Source: Alphaproteobacteria bacterium (GTDB lineage Bacteria; Pseudomonadota; Alphaproteobacteria; Micropepsales; Micropepsaceae). From it: a DNA stretch of 64,000 nucleotides. Below are positions 35,046-43,085 of the stretch, one piece after another. Position 1 is the first letter of the stretch. Every line of letters begins with the position of its first letter. Position numbers and translations under genes: made by a program. The stretch is taken from NCBI GenBank assembly GCA_947465395.1, contig CANIAL010000010.1, positions 19,422-83,421 on the forward strand, written 5' to 3'. Under the pieces are notes generated by a model. That model did not search any database and was not told where the DNA came from. It worked only from the letters and a program-made list of their open reading frames with translations.

Positions 35046-35647
35046 TGCATATGACCTTGTTCGACTCCGGCGGCCTCTTCGCCCTCGCACAGGTGCTGAT
35101 GATTGACGTCATGCTGGCGGGCGACAATGCCGTGGTGATCGGGCTGGCCGCCGCGCGCGTGCCGCAATCCATGCGGCGCAAGGTGATCTTCTGGGGCCTG
35201 GCCGCTGCCGTGATACTGCGGCTGGGCATGGCGGTGGTCGCCGTCTCGCTGATGAAGGTGATCGGGCTGACGCTTGCGGGCGGCATCTTGCTGCTGTGGG
35301 TGAGCTGGCGCTTCTGGCGCGACATTCGCCATTCCGCCAAACATGAAGCGCCCGCGCTGGACGCCAACGCGTCCCTGCGCGCCGCCATCTGGCAAATCAC
35401 CATCGCCGATATTTCCATGTCGCTGGACAATGTGCTGGCGGTGGCGGGGGCGGCGCGTGATCACCTGGATGTTCTGGCCATCGGCCTGATCCTCTCCATC
35501 GTGCTGATGGGCCTTGCCGCCAACATGGTGGCGCGCTTGCTGGAACGCTGGCGCTGGCTGAGTTACCTGGGCCTTGCGATTGTGGTGTACGTCGCCGGGT
35601 CCATGGTCTTTGAAGGCGGCAAGCAAGTGATGCGAGCGCTGGCCTAA
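35045..35647 (+). CDS. TerC/YjbE-family integral membrane protein
   Basis: 200 aa, six to seven helices. The two family signatures are visible: LMIDVMLAGDNAVVIGLAA near the N-terminus and TIADISMSLDNVLAVAGAA in the middle, each with a membrane-embedded Asp-Asn pair. Family members export metal ions such as manganese or relate to tellurite resistance. No manganese riboswitch is visible upstream. ATG 35051 is an alternative start. Confidence 0.88.
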   Translation: MHMTLFDSGGLFALAQVLMIDVMLAGDNAVVIGLAAARVPQSMRRKVIFWGLAAAVILRLGMAVVAVSLMKVIGLTLAGGILLLWVSWRFWRDIRHSAKHEAPALDANASLRAAIWQITIADISMSLDNVLAVAGAARDHLDVLAIGLILSIVLMGLAANMVARLLERWRWLSYLGLAIVVYVAGSMVFEGGKQVMRALA

Positions 35648-36573
35648 ATTACTTCCAGCCACAGCGCCGTCGCATCATCATGCGTTTTGAAGCGCGGGAA
35701 TTTCTGCGCCTTGGGATCGTCCTTCTCGATGGTGCGCAATTCCGCGCCCATCGCCGCCAGACCCTTTGATTGCGCTGCCGCCATCAGCCCGTCCAAATCA
35801 TACGCGCCATAATCGCTGGCCAATGCCAAAAATCCGTCCGTCGCCAGCAGCAGCTTCGTGCCCGTCGCCAATGAATGTGCCGCGTGATGGGCATGGGCGG
35901 CGGCGCGCGGCTCGGGACTAAACAGCCAGTTGTTGCCGCTGTTGATGCGGCCACGCCCGGCCCGCAGCAGCGGCAACACCTTGGCCCGGTCCGTGGGCGT
36001 GATGCCGGCATCCAGCGCGATGCGGGCGCGGGCGGCTTCGCGGCCCCGCGATTCCACCCCCTCTCCCACGATGAAGGCTGGCGCATCCCCGGACGCGACG
36101 ATGGCCGCACAGTCTCCAAACCAAAAAAACTCTAGTTGACGCGAGTCAGGACCCGCCTCCCCCTCATGCGAAGCATTGGAGGGGGAGGTGCCTGTAGCAC
36201 GCAGACCGCTTGCGGTCGTCGCGTGCGAAAGGCGGAGGGGGTCAGAAAAAGTCTCAACAACCAACATCATTGCTGCACAAGGAATCTGCCAACGCTCCTT
36301 GATGGGCTTGCGAGTCAGGCCTTCAAAACTCTTCTTGGTGTCTTCCAGGGTCAGTCGCAGGGCTTCGCGTGCCCCATGTTCTTTCAGATGCGCCATCAGG
36401 CGGCGCGCACCAAAGCCCGCGATCCAGGCTGCATCGCTGGGGCCGGGCAGCAGCGACGGCCCCAGCGGGGTTGCGCCATCCAGCACCAGCGCCGCATAGC
36501 CGTCATGGGCATGCGCGTCTTCGTTGGCGCCGCCCGCCGCCAGCGAAATCTGCTCCAGAAGCCTAAATGCCAT
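35644..36573 (-). CDS. PP2C-like phosphatase domain protein with inserted repeat peptide
   Basis: 309 aa. It resembles the PP2C family: N-terminal GGANEDAHAHDGYAALVLDGAT (acidic metal residues), LEFFWFGDCAAIV, TKLLLATDGFLALASDYG and a C-terminal THDDATALW. Residues about 110-146 do not fit the fold: they are rich in Ser, Ala and Gly and are encoded by a palindromic repeat that keeps the frame. Without it the protein would be near 272 aa. The start overlaps the upstream CCA-type gene by 11 bases. Substrate unknown. Confidence 0.75.
   Translation of the reverse strand: MAFRLLEQISLAAGGANEDAHAHDGYAALVLDGATPLGPSLLPGPSDAAWIAGFGARRLMAHLKEHGAREALRLTLEDTKKSFEGLTRKPIKERWQIPCAAMMLVVETFSDPLRLSHATTASGLRATGTSPSNASHEGEAGPDSRQLEFFWFGDCAAIVASGDAPAFIVGEGVESRGREAARARIALDAGITPTDRAKVLPLLRAGRGRINSGNNWLFSPEPRAAAHAHHAAHSLATGTKLLLATDGFLALASDYGAYDLDGLMAAAQSKGLAAMGAELRTIEKDDPKAQKFPRFKTHDDATALWLEVI
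36136..36246 (-). repeat. Palindromic dispersed repeat inserted in frame in the PP2C-like gene
   Basis: Two hairpins: CCTCCCCCTCATGC with GCATTGGAGGGGGAGG around a GAA loop (36150-36189), and ACCGC-tt-GCGGT within longer arms GCACGC...GCGTGC (about 36200-36230). The layout and outer CCCCCTCC/GGAGGGGG arms match the intergenic copy at 21150-21250. The inserted length is a multiple of three. Confidence 0.7.
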
Positions 36574-37792
36574 CGGCGATCAGGCTTTTGAGCTTTTCGT
36601 TGAGCGCATCTTCGTCGGCGGAAAAATCGCCCGCCGCCCACCAGTCTTCCAGCTTGCCCAAAATCACGCCCACTTGGGGCCCTTCCGGCACACCAGCCGC
36701 CATCACATCGCGGCCGCTCAAGGCAAAGCGCGGCTGTTCCCAGTTATCCGCCATTTTCAGCAGCATCTTCCAGGACAGCGCGCCCGCGCCATGCAGCTGT
36801 TCCGGCGGCGATGCCGCCCAGTGCAGGCGCACGGCGTCGCAAAAGCGCGCCTTGCCCAGCCGGTACAAAATGCGCCGCACGTCTTTTGCCGACACATGGC
36901 TGGCAATGTCCGCAGGCCCGCCCAGGTCCTTCAGCCGCGTCCGCGCCGCATTTGACAATTTCAATTTGTCCGCCGCCGCATCGGAAGCACCGTCCGGCAG
37001 CAGCGCGCCCAGCCGCAGCAGCGCATCGGCGGGAAAATCATTATCCGCATCCAGCCGCACCAGATTTTCCAGCCGGGGCATATTGAGCGCGAAAGGCAGC
37101 AGCAGCGGCAAGATTCCCGAAGCGCTCATGATGCGCAGAACCGGCGCGGGGTTGGGACATTCCAGCAGCCGCAGCAGCTCTTTTGCCACGCGTTCGCCCG
37201 ACAGTTGCGCCAAGCCCGCCTTCCCCGCCGCTGCGGCGGCCAGCGCCTCGCGGTCCAGTTCGCCCATGCCGTACCAGGCATGAAAGCGGAACAGGCGCAG
37301 GATGCGAAGATAATCTTCGGCAATGCGCGCCGCCGCATCGCCCACGAAACGCACGCGCCCCGCCTTCAAATCTTCCACGCCGCCCGCATAATCAAACACG
37401 GTGCCATCGGCGGCGGCGTACAGCGCGTTCATGGTGAAGTCGCGCCGGGCCGCGTCCAGTTCCCAGTCATCGGTGTAGGCGACCTCGGCATGGCGGCCAT
37501 CGGTGGCGACATCACGGCGCAGGCTGGTGATCTCGAAAACCTTGCCGCCACAAATGGCGGTGACGGTGCCATGGTCGAAGCCGGTGGGCACAACCTTGAT
37601 CCCCGCCGCTTCCAGCCGTGCCATGGCCTGATCCGGCGGCAGCGGCACGGCGATGTCCACATCTTCCACGGGCGCGCCCAGAGCTGCGTTGCGAACCGCG
37701 CCACCGACAAAGCGCGCTTCACCCAGCGCGGCCATGACGGCCAGCGTCTCGGGCGCGTGCATCCAGTGATGCTGTGCGGGATCAAGCTTCAT
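36563..37792 (-). CDS. CCA tRNA nucleotidyltransferase / poly(A) polymerase family
   Basis: 409 aa class II nucleotidyltransferase. Head domain motifs: FVGGAVRNAALGAPVEDVDIAV, then TVTAICGGKVFEITSLRRD and RRDFTMNALYA; the body has EDYLRILRLFRFHAWYG. It adds or repairs the tRNA 3' CCA end (the tRNA in this window already encodes CCA). ATG 37792 shares a base with the NUDIX stop. The longer upstream frame lies inside the NUDIX gene and is rejected. Confidence 0.9.
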   Translation of the reverse strand: MKLDPAQHHWMHAPETLAVMAALGEARFVGGAVRNAALGAPVEDVDIAVPLPPDQAMARLEAAGIKVVPTGFDHGTVTAICGGKVFEITSLRRDVATDGRHAEVAYTDDWELDAARRDFTMNALYAAADGTVFDYAGGVEDLKAGRVRFVGDAAARIAEDYLRILRLFRFHAWYGMGELDREALAAAAAGKAGLAQLSGERVAKELLRLLECPNPAPVLRIMSASGILPLLLPFALNMPRLENLVRLDADNDFPADALLRLGALLPDGASDAAADKLKLSNAARTRLKDLGGPADIASHVSAKDVRRILYRLGKARFCDAVRLHWAASPPEQLHGAGALSWKMLLKMADNWEQPRFALSGRDVMAAGVPEGPQVGVILGKLEDWWAAGDFSADEDALNEKLKSLIADGI

Positions 37793-38373
37793 CAGGCCAT
37801 CCGCTCTGCCAGCGCCGCCATGATCGCCGCCGTGGCGCCCCATATATAATGCGGGCCGGGCCGGTAGACGGAAAAGCGGCGCGGCTTGCCGTCCCATTCG
37901 CGTGTTTCCTCGCCCAGGTTGGCGCGGTCCAGGAAGAAGGGCAGCGGCACGTCGAAAATCTCCGCCACTTCATGCGGATCGGGCGTCAGCACATATCCAT
38001 CCCGCAGCACGCCCACCACCGGGGTGATGTCAAAGCCGGTGCCGGTGATGTGACGCGGCAAGTAACCCGCCACCTTGACGAATTCCGGTGCGATGCCGGT
38101 TTCCTCGTGAGTCTCGCGCAAGGCGGTGGCGATGGGCGAAGCGTCACCGGCCTCGCGCCGCCCGCCGGGAAAACTCACCTGCCCGCTATGCTGGGCCAGA
38201 TGCTCGGTGCGGCGGGTGAAGAGCACATGCGGGCCATCATGGCGCATGATTAACGGCACCAGCACCGCCGCCAGGACCGCGCCTAAACCGCTACCGACCT
38301 CGGGGCAAGGCGCGTCCTGCGCCAGCACCGCGCGCAGCACCTTCACCGGGTCCCTGGCCAAAATATCCGTCAT
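37792..38373 (-). CDS. NUDIX hydrolase, CoA pyrophosphatase type
   Basis: 193 aa. The UPF0035/NudL signature is visible: VLFTRRTEHLAQHSGQVSFPGG followed by the NUDIX box elements GxRREAGDASPIATALRETHEETGI read as GG-x5-D...RETHEETG. Such enzymes split CoA and its derivatives into 3',5'-ADP and phosphopantetheine. It is first in a small minus-strand unit with the CCA-type enzyme and the PP2C-like protein. Confidence 0.88.
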   Translation of the reverse strand: MTDILARDPVKVLRAVLAQDAPCPEVGSGLGAVLAAVLVPLIMRHDGPHVLFTRRTEHLAQHSGQVSFPGGRREAGDASPIATALRETHEETGIAPEFVKVAGYLPRHITGTGFDITPVVGVLRDGYVLTPDPHEVAEIFDVPLPFFLDRANLGEETREWDGKPRRFSVYRPGPHYIWGATAAIMAALAERMA

Positions 38374-38488
38374 GCGCCGTTTTAGGCCCCTTCTGCATTA
38401 TATGTGAAGGCCACTCGCGGCGGGCAGTTGCCACGGCGCGGCCATGGTGCAGAATGTGGCGTCCCGGGCGGCAAACGGCGAAAAAACC

Positions 38489-39505
38489 ATGAGAACAAGC
38501 ACCATGCAGGACGCTGCCCAGGCCATCTCGGACCAGGACGCCCCCGCCCGGCTGGAAGCGGCAGCAGAAACCTTTTCCGCCGTGAAAAAACGCCTGGGCC
38601 AGGTCATCTTCGGCCAGGATGATGTCATCGAACAGGCGCTGGTGACATTGCTGGCGGGCGGGCATGGCCTCCTGATCGGCGTGCCGGGCCTGGCCAAGAC
38701 CAAGCTGGTCGAAAGCCTGGCCATCGTGCTGGGGCTGGACACAAGCCGCATCCAGTTCACCCCCGACCTGATGCCCACCGACATCACCGGCTCCGAAGTG
38801 ATGGAGGAAGCGGCTGGCGGCGCCCGCGCCTTCCGCTTTATCCAGGGCCCCGTCTTCACCCAGCTTCTGATGGCCGACGAAATCAACCGCGCCTCCCCCC
38901 GCACGCAATCGGCGCTGCTGCAGGCCATGCAGGAAAAGCACGTGACCGTGGCGGGCGCGCGCCATGACATGCCGCGCCTGTTCCATGTGCTGGCGACCCA
39001 GAACCCGCTGGAGCAGGAAGGCACCTATCCCCTGCCCGAGGCGCAGCTTGACCGTTTCCTGCTGCAGATTGACGTGGGCTATCCCGACCTGGAGTCGGAG
39101 CGGCGCATGCTGCTGGCCACCACCATGGGCGAGGAAAGCCGCGCCAGCAGAGTCTGCGGCCCTGATGATCTGCTGGAGGCGCAGACATTGGTGCGCCGCA
39201 TGCCGGTGGGCGAAAAGGTGCTGGACGCCATCCTGCGCCTGGTGCGCGCGGCCCGCCCCGATTCCGAACATGACGAGACACGCGGGCTGATCGCCTGGGG
39301 CCCCGGCCCCCGGGCCAGCCAGGCCTTCATGCTGGCGGCGCGTGCGCGCGCGCTGCTGGATGGGCGGCTGGCGCCGTCATCCGATGACGTGGTGGCGCTG
39401 GCCGGCCCGGTGCTGCGCCATCGCATGGCCTTGAGCTTTTCCGCGCGCGCCGAAGGGGCCACCACCCAGGGCGTGATCGAGCGGCTTTGCGCGAGCCTGT
39501 TGTAG
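38489..39505 (+). CDS. MoxR-family AAA+ ATPase
   Basis: 338 aa. Walker A GVPGLAKTK, Walker B LLMADEINRASPRTQSALLQAM, sensor VLATQNPLEQEGTYPLPEAQLDRF, and an AAA lid. MoxR ATPases are thought to act as chaperones that assemble or activate vWA-containing partners, which here are encoded directly downstream. Starts at ATG 38444, 38489 and 38504 are all in frame; none has a strong ribosome site, and 38489 is a compromise. Confidence 0.92.
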   Translation: MRTSTMQDAAQAISDQDAPARLEAAAETFSAVKKRLGQVIFGQDDVIEQALVTLLAGGHGLLIGVPGLAKTKLVESLAIVLGLDTSRIQFTPDLMPTDITGSEVMEEAAGGARAFRFIQGPVFTQLLMADEINRASPRTQSALLQAMQEKHVTVAGARHDMPRLFHVLATQNPLEQEGTYPLPEAQLDRFLLQIDVGYPDLESERRMLLATTMGEESRASRVCGPDDLLEAQTLVRRMPVGEKVLDAILRLVRAARPDSEHDETRGLIAWGPGPRASQAFMLAARARALLDGRLAPSSDDVVALAGPVLRHRMALSFSARAEGATTQGVIERLCASLL

Positions 39506-39525
39506 ATCACCGGAGGAGCGCAAGC

Positions 39526-40380
39526 GTGACGGGTTTCTCGCGGCTCCAGCATGAAGCGGACGCGCTGGGCGCGGGCCTGCCGCCCTTGATGGTGGCCGCC
39601 GACCGCCTTGCCGCTTCCGTCAGCCTGGGCGTGCATGGGCGGCGCAAGGCCGGCATCGGGGAAAGCTTCTGGCAGTTCCGGCGCTATCGCGGCGATGATT
39701 CCTATGCGCGCATTGACTGGCGCCAATCGGCCAAGTCGCAGCACCTTTATGTGCGCGAGCGCGAATGGGAGTCTGCCCAGACCGTGTGGTTCTGGCGCGA
39801 AAGCGGCCCCAACATGCGCTTCGCTTCCGCCAGCATCTCCAAGCTCGAGCGCGCCAATCTTCTGCTGCTGTCGCTGGCGTCGCTGCTGGTGCGGGGCGGC
39901 GAGCGCGTGGGTTTCCTGGGCGCGGATTCATTGCCCGCGGCCTCGCGTTACGCGCTGTCGCGCATCGGGCATAATCTTTTCGACAAGCGCCAATCCGAAT
40001 CCGACCTGCCGCCGGAAGCATCCATGGCGCGGGGCGCGCAACTGGTCTGGCTGGGCGATTTCCTGAACCCCGGCGCGATGGAGCGCATGGAGCGCATGGC
40101 CCGCGCCGGCATCAGCGGCCATCTTGTGCGCGTCATGGACCCGGCGGAAGAAGACTTTCCCTATACCGGCCGCGCCCGCTTTGAATCCGGCAAGAGCGAC
40201 AGCGCCCTGTTCGGCCGCGCCGAAAGCGTGGGAGACTCCTATCGCGCCCGCTTCGCCGCCCATGGCGAGGCCATCGCCCATGCCGCCAACCGCCTGGGCT
40301 GGACCGCCACCAGCCACCGCACCGATCATGCGCCGCAATCGGCGCTGATCGCGCTTTATTCCGCCATCGGCCCCGGCTGA
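39526..40380 (+). CDS. DUF58 domain protein
   Basis: 284 aa soluble protein. Start is GTG 39526 with GGAGGAG about 9 bases upstream. The family core is GESFWQFRRYRGDDSYARIDWRQSAKSQHLYVREREWE read in parts; later LLLSLASLLVRGGERVGFLG and LVWLGDFLNPGAMERM form a vWA-like domain lacking a complete MIDAS. It sits between moxR and the DUF4159 gene, as in Bat-type operons. Function is unknown. Confidence 0.88.
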   Translation: MTGFSRLQHEADALGAGLPPLMVAADRLAASVSLGVHGRRKAGIGESFWQFRRYRGDDSYARIDWRQSAKSQHLYVREREWESAQTVWFWRESGPNMRFASASISKLERANLLLLSLASLLVRGGERVGFLGADSLPAASRYALSRIGHNLFDKRQSESDLPPEASMARGAQLVWLGDFLNPGAMERMERMARAGISGHLVRVMDPAEEDFPYTGRARFESGKSDSALFGRAESVGDSYRARFAAHGEAIAHAANRLGWTATSHRTDHAPQSALIALYSAIGPG

Positions 40381-43085
40381 TGCTGTTCCCCGCCCAGATT
40401 CATTTTGGCGCGCCCTTGCTGCTGGCAGCCTTCGCCGTGTTGCCGGTCTTGTGGTGGCTCTTGAAAGTCACCCCGCCGCAACCCAAACGCATTTTCTTTC
40501 CGCCGCTGCGCCTGCTGCTGGGCTTGAAAGACCAGGAGCAGACGCCGTCGCGCACGCCCTGGTGGTTGATCGTGCTGCGCGTGTTGGCAGCATCGCTGTT
40601 GATATTGGCGCTGGCCCAGCCCCTGTTCGGGCGCAGCCTTGCCATCAAGGGCAATGGTCCCCTGGTGATGATCGTGGACAATGGCTGGACCGCCGCCCGC
40701 GACTGGGCAAAACGCCAAAGCCTGATCGCCGAGGCGCTGCAAAGCGCGGGCGGGCGGCCCGTGGCCATTCTTTCAACGGCCATACCGGGGCCACTGACTT
40801 TGCTGGATGCCGGGGCTGCGGTGCGCGGTGCGCGCGAACTGAAACCCGCCGCCTGGCCCGGCGACCGCAAGGCGGCGGGCGATATCATCGCGCACGCCAA
40901 TCTGAAGAACGCCACCTTCTTCTGGCTCAGCGATGGCATCGAAGACGGACAGGGCGCGGCGCTGCGCCAGCGCCTCGCCAGTCTTGGCGCCTTGCGCGTC
41001 TTTGCCGAACCCGCCGCCACATTGGGCCTGCTGCCATCGGCGCGGGACGGCACCGGTTATCTCCTCAGCGCCATTCGCGCCGGAACGACTGGCCCCGCCC
41101 GGGCACGCGTTGCCGCCATTGGCGCACGGGGCGAAACCCTCAGCGAAGCGCCGCTGAATTTCGAAGCGGGCCAGGACCACGCCGCCGCCCATATCGCCCT
41201 GCCCATGGAAATCCGCAACCAGGTGGCGCGGCTTGAGATACTGGGCGAGAACAGCGCCGGTGCGGTGCAGCTTTTAAGCTCCGGCAGCGGCGAGCGGCGC
41301 GTGGGCATCGTCTCGGCCGGCGTGCAGGAAAATGAACAGCCGCTGCTGTCCGACGTTTATTACCTGCAACGCGCACTGGCGCCCTTCGCGCAAGCCGAAC
41401 AGGGCACCATCGGCACTTTGGTGGCGCGGCATGTGGCGGTGCTGTTCCTGGCCGATGTCGCCCATATCGCGGGCAGCGATGCCGACGCGGTGGGAAAATT
41501 CATTGCCGCGGGCGGCGTGCTGGTGCGGTTTGCGGGGCCGCGCATGGCCAATGGCACCGACGCCATGGTGCCCGTGCCGCTGCGGATTGGCGGGCGCTAT
41601 ATCGGCAGCGCGCTGGCATGGGACAAGCCGCAAAGCCTGGCGCCTTTTTCCGCCACCAGTCCCTTCAACGGCCTTCCCATCCCGCAGGAAGTCACCGTGA
41701 CGCGCCAGATTCTGGCCGAACCGGGCGCGGAAACCGCCGACCATGCCTGGGCCGGGTTGGCCGATGGCACGCCCTTGGTCACGGCGCGCCAGCAAGGCGC
41801 GGGCTGGATCGTGCTCTTCCATGTCACGGCAAGTCCCGGCTGGTCGTCGCTGCCGCTGTCGGGACTTTATGTCGAGATGCTGAAGCGCGTGCTGGCCTTG
41901 TCGGCGGGCGCGCGCACCAATGAATTGGCGTCGCTGTCCAACCTGGCCCCCATCAGCGTGCTGGATGGTTTTGGCCGCACCCAGCCGCCCCCGGCGGATT
42001 CCGTGCCCATCGCGGCCAAGGATTTCGTGACCGCCGCCGTGTCGGCAAAGCATCCGCCGGGGCTTTACGGGGCCAAGGGCGCGCAAAGCCCGCTGAATGT
42101 GCTGGGCCCGGAAGCGACGCTGACACAGCTGGATGTTGCGGGCGCGGAAAATTATGGCGGCGCACGCACGCTTGACCTGCAACCATTTTTGCTCGCGCTG
42201 GGCGCGGCTTTGCTGTGCCTGGATGCGCTGCTGAGTTTGGGCCTGCGCGGATATCTGCCCCAGGGCTGGATCAAGCCCGCCGCGCCATTGCTGGCTTTGT
42301 TCCTTCTGTTTCCCGCACACGCCCGCGCCGACGAACAGACCAACATGAAGGCGGCGCTGGATACGCGGCTGGCCTATGTGGTGACGGGGCTATCGGACGT
42401 GGATGCCATGAGCCAGGCGGGCCTGACCGGGCTGGCGCGGGCGGTGAAATCACGCACGTCTTACGAACCGCAGGAACCCTTGGGCGTGGACCTGGAAAAA
42501 GACGACCTGTCTTTCTATCCCCTGCTCTACTGGCCCATGGACCCGCGTGAAAAAAGCCTGTCGCCAGCGGCGCAATCAAAAGTCGTCAATTACATGCGGC
42601 TGGGCGGCACCGTCTTGTTCGACACGCGTGACCTGACCCTGGGCGCGGTGCGCGGCGCCGGTTCGCCGGGCGAGCAGACCTTGCGCCGCATCACCGCCGG
42701 GCTTGATTTGCCGCCGCTGGAGCCGGTGCCCGCCGATCACGTCCTCACCAAGGCGTTCTACATTCTTCACGATTTTCCCGGCCGCTGGACCGGCGGCAAT
42801 GTCTGGGTGGAAGCCCTGCCGCCCCCGGCCAAGGGCGAAACCGCGACCGCGCGCGGCGGCGATGGCGTCTCGCCCGTCATCGTGGGCGGCAATGACTGGG
42901 CCGCGGCCTGGGCGGTGGATGCCAGCGGCAGGCCCATCGCCGAGCCGGTGCCGGGCGGGCGGGTGCAGCGCGAGATGGCGCTGCGCTTTGGCGTCAATGT
43001 GGTGATGTATGCCCTGACCGGCAATTACAAGACCGACCAGGTGCATGCGCCCGCATTGCTGCAACGGCTTGGGAACGGCAAATGA
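40380..43085 (+). CDS. BatA-like membrane protein with DUF4159 domain
   Basis: 901 aa. Residues 1-85 form two helices with FGAPLLLAAFAVLPVLWWLL, the aerotolerance (BatA) N-terminus. A degenerate vWA region follows (VMIVDNGWTAARDW, no MIDAS serines), then a ThuA/amidotransferase-like fold (AVLFLADVAHIAGSDAD), helices near 600-655, and the DUF4159 domain at the C-terminus (RLAYVVTGLSDVDAMSQAGL, YPLLYWPMDPREKS, GGTVLFDTRDL). Start overlaps the DUF58 stop; its end overlaps the next gene. Likely anchored in the inner membrane. Confidence 0.85.
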   Translation: MLFPAQIHFGAPLLLAAFAVLPVLWWLLKVTPPQPKRIFFPPLRLLLGLKDQEQTPSRTPWWLIVLRVLAASLLILALAQPLFGRSLAIKGNGPLVMIVDNGWTAARDWAKRQSLIAEALQSAGGRPVAILSTAIPGPLTLLDAGAAVRGARELKPAAWPGDRKAAGDIIAHANLKNATFFWLSDGIEDGQGAALRQRLASLGALRVFAEPAATLGLLPSARDGTGYLLSAIRAGTTGPARARVAAIGARGETLSEAPLNFEAGQDHAAAHIALPMEIRNQVARLEILGENSAGAVQLLSSGSGERRVGIVSAGVQENEQPLLSDVYYLQRALAPFAQAEQGTIGTLVARHVAVLFLADVAHIAGSDADAVGKFIAAGGVLVRFAGPRMANGTDAMVPVPLRIGGRYIGSALAWDKPQSLAPFSATSPFNGLPIPQEVTVTRQILAEPGAETADHAWAGLADGTPLVTARQQGAGWIVLFHVTASPGWSSLPLSGLYVEMLKRVLALSAGARTNELASLSNLAPISVLDGFGRTQPPPADSVPIAAKDFVTAAVSAKHPPGLYGAKGAQSPLNVLGPEATLTQLDVAGAENYGGARTLDLQPFLLALGAALLCLDALLSLGLRGYLPQGWIKPAAPLLALFLLFPAHARADEQTNMKAALDTRLAYVVTGLSDVDAMSQAGLTGLARAVKSRTSYEPQEPLGVDLEKDDLSFYPLLYWPMDPREKSLSPAAQSKVVNYMRLGGTVLFDTRDLTLGAVRGAGSPGEQTLRRITAGLDLPPLEPVPADHVLTKAFYILHDFPGRWTGGNVWVEALPPPAKGETATARGGDGVSPVIVGGNDWAAAWAVDASGRPIAEPVPGGRVQREMALRFGVNVVMYALTGNYKTDQVHAPALLQRLGNGK

